DNA of 64,000 bases from Frankia nepalensis (GTDB lineage: Bacteria > Actinomycetota > Actinomycetes > Frankiales > Frankiaceae): positions 1 to 64,000 of the forward strand of contig NZ_JADWYU010000145.1 in NCBI RefSeq assembly GCF_016786325.1, given 5' to 3'. The translations under genes and the position numbers were made by a program. The notes beneath the pieces are model-generated. The model searched no databases. It had not been told where the DNA came from and worked only from the letters and a program-made list of their open reading frames with translations. Of this stretch, positions 26,052-34,751 are shown piece by piece. Positions within the stretch are counted from its first letter, which is position 1. Each line of letters begins with the position of its first letter.

Positions 26052-27206
26052 GTGGGCGTGAGCACCTCTGCGGGGCGCGGTACGCGCACATGGACGACGA
26101 GCGCCGCCCGACGCCCGGCGGGAACGCTGATCGGAATGCTGGTCGTCGCGCTGCTGCTCACGGCCGGTTGCGGGGCTGCCGGTACCAGCCACGAGCCGGG
26201 CACGGCCGGTCCTTCGTCAGGGGGCGGGTCGCCGGTGGCCGGCACGCCCGGCACGCCCGGCAGGGCGGCGAGTGTCGACCCGTCGGTCGGGGTGTCCATC
26301 CAGCCGGTACGTCCGGCCGTCCCACCCGACCAGGGAGACTTCGAAGGCTTCGCCACCTACTCCTATATCCCTGCCCACCCCGCCGGGATCATTTATCTGT
26401 TCCACGGCTCGGGCGGCAGCGCCGACTTCGCGGTCAAGATCGAGACCGTCGACGTCCTCAACGAGATGATCGGCAGAGGGTTCGGCTACGTGGCCACGGA
26501 GAGCACCGAACGCTCCGGCGGGCGACGCTGGGACGTCGACGACCCCTCCCTGGCGTCCAATCCCGATCTGGCCCGCCTGGACCGGCTGCGCCGGCACGTC
26601 ATCGAGACGACGGCCATCGACCCTGGCACGCCCACGTACGGCCTCGGCATGTCGAACGGGAGCGCGTTCGCCGCGCTGTGGGCCGCGGCCGAAAGCGCGG
26701 CCGGTGTCCCGATCAGCGGGGTCGCGCTGTACATGGCCGGACCTACGAAGGCGGTCGACCGGCTCGGTGGGCTTCGGGTGCCCACGTTCATGGTGGTCGG
26801 GGTCAACGACACCGTCACCCGTCCCGCCAAGCAGAAGGCCGACCTGGCCGCGATCGCCCGCGCCGGGTTCCCCACCGAGCTGCGCGAGGTCAGCCAACGG
26901 CCCGTCACCTCCGCGCGCTACCTGCGTGTCCCGGGCGTCACCGAGGCCACGGCGAAGGCCGTCGTCACCGCCTACCAGCAGGCCGGGCTCATCGATTCCG
27001 CTGGCGCGCTGCTCGTCTCACCTTCCGCGGGCCGCGCGGACGCCACCGACGACCCGTTCCGCCGGATCCGTCTGCCCGCCGGCCTCACTCCCGACCAGCG
27101 GACCGCGATCCACGCCGAAACGCTCGCCACGATCGGCGCACACCAGTTCAACGCCGAGTTCAAGGCGCAGAACGCGGACTTCTTCGCGACCCACCGGATC
27201 TCCTGA
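26052..27206 (+). CDS. Secreted alpha/beta-hydrolase lipoprotein
   Basis: About 384 residues. The GTG at 26052 has a G-run 7 bases upstream; a second GTG two codons on is equally possible. The signal peptide ends in lipobox LLTAGC. After a Gly/Pro/Ser-rich linker (about 35 residues) comes an alpha/beta-hydrolase core: oxyanion strand IIYLFHGSGGSA, nucleophile elbow YGLGMSNGSAFA (G-x-S-x-G with Ser), and the acid strand FMVVGVNDTVTRP. A catalytic His near the C terminus is less certain. Probably an exported esterase or depolymerase-like enzyme anchored to the membrane. Stands alone. Confidence 0.82.
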   Translation: MGVSTSAGRGTRTWTTSAARRPAGTLIGMLVVALLLTAGCGAAGTSHEPGTAGPSSGGGSPVAGTPGTPGRAASVDPSVGVSIQPVRPAVPPDQGDFEGFATYSYIPAHPAGIIYLFHGSGGSADFAVKIETVDVLNEMIGRGFGYVATESTERSGGRRWDVDDPSLASNPDLARLDRLRRHVIETTAIDPGTPTYGLGMSNGSAFAALWAAAESAAGVPISGVALYMAGPTKAVDRLGGLRVPTFMVVGVNDTVTRPAKQKADLAAIARAGFPTELREVSQRPVTSARYLRVPGVTEATAKAVVTAYQQAGLIDSAGALLVSPSAGRADATDDPFRRIRLPAGLTPDQRTAIHAETLATIGAHQFNAEFKAQNADFFATHRIS

Positions 27207-27642
27207 CAGCGTTAGCCCGGTGTGGGTGACAACCGACCCGGACTGTTCGCCACCCGGCCTGCCATCACCATTCGTCCCGCTTGCCGCGCTTTGCGACGGA
27301 CCTGGCGCCGCGGCCGCCATTACTTCCCCGAGGGCCGGGATGGCGGCCATGTGGGGCGACGGAAGGTCGCTGGTGGCTGGCCGGTCCTGGGATCGGCCCA
27401 TGGGCTGTGGCGCCAGACGGGGCGGTTTTCGGCACCATGACGTCTGGGATCATGGTCGAATGCCCCACAGGTCATGACCAGCCGCCCGTCGGGGGCCGCG
27501 CCCGCTCACCGGTGACGGAATTTTCCCTGTGGAGGGTGTCAACAAGCCGCGCCGCGGGGTGGGCTCGCCGTGCCGGGCGCCACAGATCCTGCGCGTGCCG
27601 GGGCCGTTGGCTACGGTGAAGGTGTAGTGGTGAGCCGGGAAG
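27207..27642. other. Gene-free stretch before the nhaA leader
   Basis: About 435 bases without a recognisable gene. The promoter for nhaA should lie in its right part. Nothing else could be supported. Confidence 0.4.
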
Positions 27643-27681
27643 CCTGGTCGGCAGCGTATTCGCTGACCTTTAGACCAGGAG
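27643..27681 (+). promoter_or_regulatory. Structured nhaA leader that can hide the ribosome-binding site
   Basis: CCTGGTC (27643-27649) pairs with GACCAGG (27673-27679), enclosing an inner hairpin CAGCG-TATT-CGCTG (27652-27665). The closing strand overlaps the Shine-Dalgarno AGGAG (27677-27681), which lies 7 bases before the GTG of nhaA. Folding would therefore block initiation. A further GCCG/CGGC pairing (27634-27651 region) competes with it, giving two possible states. Whether an ion, pH or a ligand decides is unknown. Confidence 0.5.
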
Positions 27682-27688
27682 CGCCGCC

Positions 27689-28999
27689 GTGAGCCGTACC
27701 CCGCCTGCCCTGTTCGGCCGGTTGTCATGGCCGGAGACGCGTCGGATCGCGGCCATCCTGCGCAAGGAAACCATTGGCGGCGCCCTGCTGCTCGTCGCGA
27801 CCGCCGTGGCGCTGTGCTGGGCGAACTCGCCGTGGTCGCGGTCATACCAGTCGATGCTGGACTACCAGGTCGGACCGGCCTGGCTGCATCTGGATCTCAC
27901 GCTCGCGGAATGGGCCGCCGACGGCCTGTTGGCGGTCTTCTTCTTCGTCGCCGGATTGGAACTCAAACGCGAGTTCGTCGCCGGTGACCTGCGCGACCCG
28001 CGCCGCGCCGCGGTCCCCGTCGTCGCCGCGGCCGGCGGCGTCGCCGTCCCGGCCGTCCTCTACACCCTCATCAACCTCGGTGGCGACGCCGCGCGGGGCT
28101 GGGCGATCCCGACCGCCACCGACATCGCCTTCGCGCTGGCCGTGCTCGCGGTCATCGGCCGGCACCTGCCCACCGCGCTACGAACGTTCCTGCTCACCCT
28201 CGCGGTGGTCGACGACCTGATCGCCATCGCCATCATCGCCGTCGGCTATACACACCACCTCGCGGTTCTGCCAGCACTGGGCGCGCTGGTCCCACTCGCG
28301 CTGTTCGCCGTGCTGGTGCACCACCGGGTCCGGTCCTGGTGGCTGCTGCTGCCCCTGGCGGCCGCCACCTGGGGCCTGATCCACGCCTCCGGCATCCACG
28401 CCACCGTCGCCGGAGTGCTGCTGGGGCTGGTCGTGCCCGTCCGACGCGGCGAGCGGGCGGGCGGTCCGGAGGCGGGCCCCGGGCTGGCCGAGCACTTCGA
28501 GCACCGCTGGCGGCCCGTCTCCGCCGGGCTGGCCGTCCCGATCTTCGCGTTCTTCTCCGCCGGAGTCACCCTCGGCGGCCTCGACGGCCTGGCTGACGCT
28601 TTCGGTGACCGGGCCGCCGTCGGCGTCATCGTCGGGCTTGTCATCGGCAAGCCACTCGGGATCATGGCGGCCAGCTACCTGGTGGCCCGCTTCACCCGTG
28701 CCACGCTCGCCGACGGCCTGGCCTGGATCGACGTCCTCGGGCTGGCGGTCCTCGCCGGCATCGGGTTCACCGTGTCCCTGCTCATCGGCGAGCTAGCCTT
28801 CGGCTCCGGCAGCGAACGCTACGACCACGTCCAGATCGCCATCCTCGCCAGCTCGCTGCTCGCCACGCTGCTGGCCATGGTGCCGCTGCGCCTGCGCAAC
28901 CGCGCCTACCGCCGAATCCACCAACGGGAGACCGCCGAGCGCGGCCACGGCACCGCCCAGGATTTCAACCAGGTCCAGGCAACCTCGGCGACCGGCTGA
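27689..28999 (+). CDS. nhaA: Na+/H+ antiporter NhaA
   Basis: 436-residue sodium/proton antiporter with about 11-12 membrane helices. The NhaA signatures are complete: [29 protein letters not shown] (helix IV), [17 protein letters not shown] with the paired aspartates that bind Na+ (helix V), and [13 protein letters not shown] with the helix X lysine. The protein exchanges internal Na+ or Li+ for protons. GTG start with AGGAG at 7 bases; that site can be sequestered in a leader hairpin. Monocistronic; the following gene is convergent. Confidence 0.96.
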   Translation: MSRTPPALFGRLSWPETRRIAAILRKETIGGALLLVATAVALCWANSPWSRSYQSMLDYQVGPAWLHLDLTLAEWAADGLLAVFFFVAGLELKREFVAGDLRDPRRAAVPVVAAAGGVAVPAVLYTLINLGGDAARGWAIPTATDIAFALAVLAVIGRHLPTALRTFLLTLAVVDDLIAIAIIAVGYTHHLAVLPALGALVPLALFAVLVHHRVRSWWLLLPLAAATWGLIHASGIHATVAGVLLGLVVPVRRGERAGGPEAGPGLAEHFEHRWRPVSAGLAVPIFAFFSAGVTLGGLDGLADAFGDRAAVGVIVGLVIGKPLGIMAASYLVARFTRATLADGLAWIDVLGLAVLAGIGFTVSLLIGELAFGSGSERYDHVQIAILASSLLATLLAMVPLRLRNRAYRRIHQRETAERGHGTAQDFNQVQATSATG

Positions 29000-29021
29000 G
29001 AAACACCGAGGGTGCGGGACG

Positions 29022-29615
29022 TCAGCTGGCCTTCGGGGCCCACGCCGGATCGCGGCCGGAGAGGCCGAGCACACGGTCGAGCATCGGCGCTCCGGCCGGC
29101 ACCGGGATCTCGGGACCGTAGACACCCATCTCACGGCCCAGCTCCGCGCTGCGGGCGATCTCGCCGTACAGATACTCGAGCACGTCGCCGTCCCAGGACG
29201 GGCGCCGACCGACCGCGCGGGCCAGGTCCCAACCATGCACGACGAGCTCACCGACGACCATCCCGGCGACGAGCTCCGCCGGCAGCTCCATCGCGCCTCC
29301 CATCCGGGTGACGCCCTCCCACGCGTCAGGCTCGCTCCACGCCCCGACGAGGCGCTCGACCTGACCCTTGAGGTCGGACGCCCAGTCCTCGGCGGTCAGG
29401 TCGACGGCGGTCTCCGACTCGGCCGGGGGCGGCACGACCTCCTTGCGGCCCGCGCCCGCCAGCGACGGGCCCCAGAACAGCAGGTGGTTCACCAGGCCGC
29501 GAAGGTCGAACCCGGCGCACGGCGTGGCCGCGCCGAGCCGGTGCGGCCCGATGCTGTCGATGATCTCTGGCAGCGGCGCCGCCGCCGCGTGGAGCAGGAT
29601 CTTGGCGTCAGACAT
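29022..29615 (-). CDS. TIGR03086-like / mycothiol maleylpyruvate isomerase-fold protein
   Basis: 197 residues of the DinB/MDMPI fold. The N-terminal helix bundle has TPCAGFDLRGLVNHLLFWG, where the PC-x-x-W/F-D pattern and His are the usual metal-site residue set of TIGR03086 proteins. GMVVGELVVHGWDLARAVGR supplies the second HGWDLA motif typical of this family. Members are thought to use mycothiol or bind metal; the reaction here is unknown. Only 63 bases separate it from the divergent AraC gene. Confidence 0.85.
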   Translation of the reverse strand: MSDAKILLHAAAAPLPEIIDSIGPHRLGAATPCAGFDLRGLVNHLLFWGPSLAGAGRKEVVPPPAESETAVDLTAEDWASDLKGQVERLVGAWSEPDAWEGVTRMGGAMELPAELVAGMVVGELVVHGWDLARAVGRRPSWDGDVLEYLYGEIARSAELGREMGVYGPEIPVPAGAPMLDRVLGLSGRDPAWAPKAS

Positions 29616-29678
29616 GGTTGGTAGGAAAGCACCACCCGGACCGGCCGGTATTGGAGAAAGACGACGTACCCTGCGGGC

Positions 29679-30533
29679 GTGGCCAGGGACATCCGCGAGC
29701 TCGCGGGTGCGTGGACGCGCTTTCAGCGCCACGCCAGCCACCCACCGTCTGGCGGGCTGACCCGCCACGTCGACCATCTCTGGGCCGCCTCGTGGCACTA
29801 CCCGCGGCCCTACCACCAGCTCATCGTGCCGCTGCCGCAGGTCCATCTGGTCATCCAGGACGGCAGGGCGACGGTGAACGGTGTGCGCACCGGCCATCAC
29901 GTCAAGGTGCTGGCCGGAGTGGGCGGCGTGCTCGGTGTGGCGTTCCGGCCTGGCGGCTTCCGCGGCTTCCTCAGGGCACCTGTCTCGACCATCACCGACC
30001 GATCGGTGGACGCGGAGGCGGTCTTCGGCGCGGACGTCCGGGAACTGCTCGCGGACTGGCCGGCCATGGTGAGTCCACATCCCGGCGAGGCGCCGGCTCC
30101 GTACGGCGCGGAAACGGCGGCGCGGGTCGACCGTTTCCTGCTCCGCCGCCGGCCCGCTCCAGACCAGCGGGCGGAGCAGGCCGCCGAGATGGTCGCGGCG
30201 ATCGCCACCCGTCCGGAGATCACCCGGGTGGACACTCTGGTGCGGGAAACCGGCGGAACGGTCCGGCAGGCCCAGCGACTATTCGCCGAGCACGTCGGGG
30301 TCGGGCCGAAGTGGGTGATCCGCCGTTATCGGCTCCGCGAGGTGACCGAACGGATGGCCGCCGGCGGGCCGATCGACTGGGCCGCCCTCGCCGCCGACCT
30401 CGGCTACACCGACCAGTCCCACCTCGTCCGCGACTTCCGGGACGTCTTCGGGGAGCCGCCCACCCACTACGCCGCCCGCTTCCCGGGTTTTCCTCCGCCT
30501 ACCGCGGCAGATCCCGTAGGCCGGCGCCGGTGA
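29679..30533 (+). CDS. AraC family transcriptional regulator
   Basis: 284 residues. The N-terminal part (about 1-160) is an AraC ligand domain of the DUF6597 type (HVDHLWAASWHYPRPYHQLIVPLPQVHLVI). The C-terminal HTH pair reads RQAQRLFAEHVGVGPKWVIRRYRL, then AALAADLGYTDQSHLVRDFRDVFGEPPTHY. The GTG at 29679 lies 6 bases after a -10-like TACCCT (29667-29672), so the message is probably leaderless. Divergent from the MDMPI-fold gene, its likely target. Its end overlaps the convergent SDR gene by 35 bases. Confidence 0.92.
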   Translation: MARDIRELAGAWTRFQRHASHPPSGGLTRHVDHLWAASWHYPRPYHQLIVPLPQVHLVIQDGRATVNGVRTGHHVKVLAGVGGVLGVAFRPGGFRGFLRAPVSTITDRSVDAEAVFGADVRELLADWPAMVSPHPGEAPAPYGAETAARVDRFLLRRRPAPDQRAEQAAEMVAAIATRPEITRVDTLVRETGGTVRQAQRLFAEHVGVGPKWVIRRYRLREVTERMAAGGPIDWAALAADLGYTDQSHLVRDFRDVFGEPPTHYAARFPGFPPPTAADPVGRRR

Positions 30534-31350
30534 GCAGGTAGCCGGGCGCGACCGTGGCGGGGTCGGCCCGCGCCAGGTCGACCAGGGCGGACCCGGCGAT
30601 CTCGGGGGTCAGGGGCTCGCCCAGCTGGCGGAGGTAGTCATCCTCCGACTGGCCGCCGCGCGCCGCGTAGGCCCGGACGGCGGGCCGGCCAAGACCGGTC
30701 AGCGGCGTGAGCCGGGGAAGCACCGCGGTGAACGTGATTCCCAGGCCGGCGCGGTCCGCCTCGTCGCGCGCGTAGCCGGTGATCAGGTGCTGGGTGGCTT
30801 TGGCGCCGGCATACCCACCGCTGAGCGGTGACCCGGCCAGCGCGGCGCCACTGCTGACGACGACCACGGTGGCGCCAGGCCGCAGCGGCCGGAGCAGGGC
30901 CTCCCGGAGCCAGTGGAACGCGATCCGCACGTCGGTGTGCCAGTTGACCGAGAACGTCTCCCAGGTCTGATGTTGCAGCGGACGCATCAACGGGCCGGCG
31001 CCAGCGACCAGAACGACGATCGACGGCTCATGACGGTCGAGGAGGCTCCCCGCCGTCGCGGCGTCGGTGGCGTCGGCGACCGCGGTCTGGATGCGCGCGC
31101 CGGCGGCGGCGAGCTCCGCGAGCGCCGTACCGGTGCGGGCGACGGCGACGACCGGGGCGCCCGCCTGGGCGAAGGCCCGGGCGATCCCCCGGCCCAGGCC
31201 CCGGCTCGCGCCGACGACGAGCGTGGTCCGGTCCGAAAGATCCCTCATCGGATCGTCCCCTCCCCCGCTCGGCCCGTCGGGCTGGGCGGGCCGCTCATCG
31301 CCGACGCCGGCCAGGCTTCGCGGGCCGTCGTCGATCGTGAAGTCATCCAT
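30499..31350 (-). CDS. SDR family oxidoreductase
   Basis: Short-chain dehydrogenase, 283 residues from the ATG at 31350, which has an excellent GGAGG five bases upstream; an ATG at 31248 with GGAGG ten bases away would give a standard 249-residue SDR. Cofactor loop LVVGASRGLGRGIARAF. The NNAG motif is altered to VAGAG, the catalytic Ser is in VVVSSGAALAGS and the active-site motif is GGYAGAKATQHL (YxxxK). The first start overlaps the stop of an MFS-transporter tail, so the 34 extra residues may come from that rearranged junction. Substrate unknown. Confidence 0.85.
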   Translation of the reverse strand: MDDFTIDDGPRSLAGVGDERPAQPDGPSGGGDDPMRDLSDRTTLVVGASRGLGRGIARAFAQAGAPVVAVARTGTALAELAAAGARIQTAVADATDAATAGSLLDRHEPSIVVLVAGAGPLMRPLQHQTWETFSVNWHTDVRIAFHWLREALLRPLRPGATVVVVSSGAALAGSPLSGGYAGAKATQHLITGYARDEADRAGLGITFTAVLPRLTPLTGLGRPAVRAYAARGGQSEDDYLRQLGEPLTPEIAGSALVDLARADPATVAPGYLLTGAGLRDLPR

Positions 31351-31504
31351 GCTTTCCTCCGGTCGCTGCCGCTGGAATCGAGGTGAGGTCGTGGCGGCCC
31401 GGGACCGCCGCGGCGGCGATGATCCCGACCGCGGAGAACGCCGCCCCGAGCCACAGGGCCGTGGTGAAGTGCTCGGCGAAGGTCCGTGTCGATGGCACTG
31501 ACAT
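31343..31504 (-). pseudogene. MFS transporter C-terminal remnant
   Basis: A 53-residue frame with its own ATG and Shine-Dalgarno (GAAGGAG) encodes TFAEHFTTALWLGAAFSAVG, IIAAAAVPG and a polar tail. This is the last membrane helix and tail of a DHA2-type major facilitator transporter, which should have about 450-500 residues. Start signals lead directly into the C terminus, so the body was lost by internal deletion. Its stop overlaps the SDR start, suggesting a former transporter-SDR operon. Confidence 0.55.
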
Positions 31505-31704
31505 GTCTCGTCGTTCTCCTTCGGTCCCGCCTCGTGGGCGTCCGCGCGTCGTCGGCCATCGAGGCCGCACGACGGCCGCGGTTGGTAGAGACGCGTTCGA
31601 AGGAACAGAACCGGCGCCCGCCGGAAACTGGGCGGCCAGACGGCGACCAGTTCCGCTCGCGGCCGGTGTCAGTAGGGGAGGAGACGATCAGACGGAGGTG
31701 CCAG

Positions 31705-32700
31705 ATGTCGGTGGAACTGCTCCAGCGGGCCCGCGCCGGCGACCGCGACGCGTTCGCCGGCCTCGTCGCGCCCTACCGCGGTGAACTGGCGGTGCACTGC
31801 TACCGGATGCTCGGTTCGTTCCAGGACGCGCAGGACGCGGTCCAGGAGACGCTGCTGTCCGCCTGGCTCGGCCTGGCCGGCTTCGAAGGGCGTTCGTCGG
31901 TACGGACCTGGCTGCACCGGATCGCCACCAACCGGTGCCTCAACCTGCTGCGCTCGTCCGCGCGGCGGCCGGCGACGGCGCCGCCCCTGCCCGCGCCGCC
32001 GCCGGAGCCGACCCATCTGGGTGAGGTCCCGTGGCTACAGCCCTATCCAGACGCCCTGTTGGAGGGGCTGCCCGACGAGGCGCCAGGGCCCGAGGTCCGC
32101 TACGAGTCCCGGGAGGCGATCTCGCTCGCGTTCGTCACGGCCGTCCAACTGCTGCCGCCGAACCAGCGAGCCGTCCTGATCCTGCGCGACGTGTTCGGAT
32201 ACCGCGCGAGCGAGACCGCCGACCTGCTCGGGCTCACCGAGGACGCGGTCACCAGCGCGCTGCGCCGCGCCCGCGCGACGATGGACGCGGCCCGCTCTCC
32301 CGGCCCGCCGCCGCCAGCGGCCGGCGGTCCCGAGGAACGCGCGCTCCTCGACCGCTTCGTCGCCGCCTTCACCGACCTGGACGTGGACGCGCTCGTGGCG
32401 CTCATGACCGACGACGCCTGGGTGCGGATGCCACCGCTGCCGTTCGAGTACCGCGGCCGCGAGGCCGTCCGCCAGTTCTTCACCGCGATCCGCTCCCACC
32501 TGCGACGGATCGACCACCTGGTGCCCGTGCGCGCGAACGGCCAGCCCGCGTGGGGTGAGTACCTTCGCGATCCCGTCACCGGCGGCCTGCACCTCGCCGG
32601 GATCATCGTCATCGATGTCGCCGGCGACCTCATCTGTGAGATCACCCGCTTCGAGACAACGATCGCCCATCACTTCGGCCTGCCCCGAACTCTCGACTAG
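31705..32700 (+). CDS. ECF sigma factor with C-terminal SnoaL-like domain
   Basis: 331-residue extracytoplasmic-function sigma factor resembling the TIGR02960 (SigX5/SigG) group. ATG behind GGAGG. Sigma-70 region 2 spans about 8-75 (FAGLVAPYRGELAVHCYRML, DAQDAVQETLLSAW, WLHRIATNRCLNLLR). Region 4 lies near 155-205 (LPPNQRAVLILRDVFGYRA, then ETADLLGLTEDAVTSALRRAR). The last 115 residues form a SnoaL/NTF2-like domain (LLDRFVAAFTDLDVDALVAL, MTDDAWVRMPPLPFEYRGRE). In such ECFs this domain is thought to regulate activity in place of an anti-sigma factor; none is encoded nearby. Confidence 0.93.
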   Translation: MSVELLQRARAGDRDAFAGLVAPYRGELAVHCYRMLGSFQDAQDAVQETLLSAWLGLAGFEGRSSVRTWLHRIATNRCLNLLRSSARRPATAPPLPAPPPEPTHLGEVPWLQPYPDALLEGLPDEAPGPEVRYESREAISLAFVTAVQLLPPNQRAVLILRDVFGYRASETADLLGLTEDAVTSALRRARATMDAARSPGPPPPAAGGPEERALLDRFVAAFTDLDVDALVALMTDDAWVRMPPLPFEYRGREAVRQFFTAIRSHLRRIDHLVPVRANGQPAWGEYLRDPVTGGLHLAGIIVIDVAGDLICEITRFETTIAHHFGLPRTLD

Positions 32701-32779
32701 CGAGGTGTCCAACGGGAAACCTCGTGACCGGTGAGCGGGGCGGCCCCGACGGGCGGCGTGACTTCTGACCGCGCGGTGG

Positions 32780-33337
32780 TCAGGCTGACCGCGTCTCCTG
32801 GTCGACGCCGCCCTGCGCGCTGGGCCTACGACCGGTGAAGTCGAGAAGGCCGACCCAGGTCGGCCGCAGCGCGACACGGGCCTGGACCGTGCCCGGCGCG
32901 TCGAGCTGGCTGACCATGCCGGCGGCGGCCTCGGCTCCGAGGTAGCGGTGGGCGGCCGCGACGTACTCCGGCGCCAGGCCGGACGCCTCGGTGATCTCGA
33001 CCGGCCCACGCAGGCTGAGCGACTCGGGCGGGAAGCCGTCGGTGTCGATGGTCACGGCGACATCGGGCCGCCGCCGCAGCGCCGCCAGCCGGTTGGCGGG
33101 ATGCCGGATGCCGATCTGGGGTCCGGCGACGTAGGTCACCGTCACCAACTCGTGACCGGTCCAGTGGAACCACGTCGGCACCACCCGCGGCGTCCCGTCC
33201 AGGGCGACATAGGCGAATCGCGCCGGGATCGTCGAGGCCAGCAGACGCCGGGCGGCCGCGGTGTCGAGCAGGGCCGGGTCGCCCTGCCGGAGCGGACCGG
33301 CCGGTCCGGGGGCGGTGTCGGTGGTGGCCGGGCTCAT
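32780..33337 (-). CDS. Pyridoxamine 5'-phosphate oxidase-fold protein
   Basis: 185 residues with a split-barrel flavin/F420-binding fold: LLASTIPARFAYVALDGTPRVVPTWFHWTG, then IRHPANRLAALRRRPDVAVTIDTDGFPP and SLRGPVEITEAS. Such actinobacterial proteins bind FMN, F420 or heme; the sequence alone does not settle which. It is divergent from an HxlR regulator, with two strong operators in between, so it is almost certainly the regulated target. Confidence 0.88.
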   Translation of the reverse strand: MSPATTDTAPGPAGPLRQGDPALLDTAAARRLLASTIPARFAYVALDGTPRVVPTWFHWTGHELVTVTYVAGPQIGIRHPANRLAALRRRPDVAVTIDTDGFPPESLSLRGPVEITEASGLAPEYVAAAHRYLGAEAAAGMVSQLDAPGTVQARVALRPTWVGLLDFTGRRPSAQGGVDQETRSA

Positions 33338-33353
33338 CAGCGCATCCCTTCGA

Positions 33354-33374
33354 TCAGTTCCCTGAGGGAACTGA
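33354..33374. promoter_or_regulatory. HxlR operator 1, perfect palindrome
   Basis: TCAGTTCCCT-G-AGGGAACTGA is a flawless 21-base palindrome in the HxlR/PPOX intergenic region, 17 bases from the PPOX start codon. The core GTTCCCT-N-AGGGAAC recurs at 33389-33403, centre to centre 32 bases, about three helical turns. Confidence 0.75.
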
Positions 33375-33388
33375 CTTTAACAGGTTCA

Positions 33389-33403
33389 GTTCCCTCAGGG
33401 AAC
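33389..33403. promoter_or_regulatory. HxlR operator 2
   Basis: GTTCCCT-C-AGGGAAC, a perfect 15-base dyad and second copy of the upstream palindrome. It covers the region where the -35 of the HxlR gene must lie (the -10-like TACCCT is at 33413-33418), so binding should repress the regulator's own promoter. Confidence 0.75.
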
Positions 33404-33424
33404 CCTCCCGGTTACCCTGGCACT

Positions 33425-33898
33425 GTGCAACGCACCCAGTTCGGCGACCTGGTCTGCTCGATCGCGCGGACACTCGACCTGATCGGCGAGCCCTGGTCGC
33501 CGCTGATCCTGCGCGACGTGATGGTCGGGATCCGCCGCTTCGACCAGATCCAGGCCGACCTCGGCATCTCCCGCAAGGTCCTCACCGAGCGGCTGAAATG
33601 GCTCGTCGAACGGGGTGTGCTCGCCCGCCGCGAATACTCGGCCCGGCCCCCGCGACACGAGTACGTCCTCACCGACCAGGGCGTCGACCTGTGCGACGTC
33701 CTCATCGCCATGGCCCGGTTCGGCGACCGCTGGCTGGCCGGACCGGCCGGCCCACCCGTGCTCTACCGACACCGGCCCTGCGGCCACGTCGCCCCCGCCG
33801 ACCTGTACTGCGCGCACTGCGACCAGCCCATACGCGCCGACGCCATCGACGTCCTGCCCGGGCCAGGGATGACCGCCGAGGCCGAGACGCGGACCTGA
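33425..33898 (+). CDS. HxlR family transcriptional regulator
   Basis: 157 residues. HxlR pattern: CSIARTLDLIGEPWSPLILRD, RFDQIQADLGISRKVLTERLKWLVERGVL, and wing SARPPRHEYVLTDQGVDL. Unusually for the family, the C terminus carries a zinc-ribbon-like stretch with cysteines spaced CGHVAPADLYCAHC, which could bind metal. The GTG lies 6 bases after TACCCT, implying a leaderless message. Twin palindromes between it and the divergent PPOX-fold gene make autorepression and control of that gene very likely. Confidence 0.93.
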   Translation: MQRTQFGDLVCSIARTLDLIGEPWSPLILRDVMVGIRRFDQIQADLGISRKVLTERLKWLVERGVLARREYSARPPRHEYVLTDQGVDLCDVLIAMARFGDRWLAGPAGPPVLYRHRPCGHVAPADLYCAHCDQPIRADAIDVLPGPGMTAEAETRT

Positions 33899-34002
33899 CG
33901 CGGATCGACTCCGCCGCGGACGCCACCGAACTCGGACCGCCCGACGGCTGGCGGGAACCACCGGCCCGCGCCGACGGCACGCGCTCCGGGCAGAGCTGTA
34001 GG

Positions 34003-34722
34003 TCAGCCCGCGAGCATCCCTTCGAGGCGGAGCGGGTCGGTCAGGTAGACCGAACCCGCGCCGGCCGAGGCGTCGTCGGGCCAGATCACTGTCTGTCCGG
34101 TGGCGATGCCCGCGACGATCCGTTCCGCGACCACCCGCGGCGGCGCCTTGACGGCATCGACCCCGGCGAGCATGTCCGTGTCGATGCCCCCCGGGTAGGC
34201 CCCCACGACCTCGATGCCCGTACCGCGTAGTTCCGCCCGCAGGGACTGGGTGATCGAATGCGCGGCCGCCTTCGACGCGCAGTACCCCGCCATCCCGACC
34301 ACCGGCGCCAGCGCGATCAGCGTCAGTACGTTGACGATCGCGCCCGGCGCGTTCTCCGTCAGGATGGGGACGAAAGCCTGACTCACCCGCAGCAGGCCGA
34401 TCTGGTTGGTCAGCATGTCACGTTGAAACAGGTCCAGGTCGCCGTCGAGGGCCCCGCCAAATCCAAGAACTCCGGCGTTGTTGACCAGCAGGGTGACGTC
34501 GGTCGCGACCTTGGCCGCGGCATCCACGCTCGACTGGTCGGTGACATCCAGGGTCAGGATGCTCACCCGCGGGTCGGCGCTCACCGCCGGCGTGATGGCG
34601 CGCGGATCCCGCGCGGTGGCGTAGACCTTGCTCGCCCCCGCGTCGAGGAGCTGGCTGACCAGGCGAGCGCCGAGGCCCCGGTTCGCGCCAGTCACCAGGG
34701 CGATGCTGTCGTTGACGTTCAT
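34003..34722 (-). CDS. SDR family oxidoreductase
   Basis: 239-residue classical SDR with the ATG behind GGAAGG. Cofactor loop ALVTGANRGLGARLVSQLL, LLVNNAGVLG, and the active site with YCASKAAAHSITQSLRAEL. The catalytic Ser position reads VLTLIALAP, with Thr/Leu in place of the usual Ser, so activity may be altered. The C terminus has PGGIDTDM. Divergent from an AraC/cupin regulator that probably controls it. Confidence 0.9.
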   Translation of the reverse strand: MNVNDSIALVTGANRGLGARLVSQLLDAGASKVYATARDPRAITPAVSADPRVSILTLDVTDQSSVDAAAKVATDVTLLVNNAGVLGFGGALDGDLDLFQRDMLTNQIGLLRVSQAFVPILTENAPGAIVNVLTLIALAPVVGMAGYCASKAAAHSITQSLRAELRGTGIEVVGAYPGGIDTDMLAGVDAVKAPPRVVAERIVAGIATGQTVIWPDDASAGAGSVYLTDPLRLEGMLAG

Positions 34723-34751
34723 GCGTCACCTTCCGGTCGCGATCTCGAATA

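Noticed and set aside
27600-27688. Cobalamin riboswitch before nhaA
   Set aside because: Part of the text (GGGAAGCC..GGTC..GCTGACC) recalls the cobalamin core, but the order, spacing and remaining elements do not fit; kept only as an unnamed structured leader.
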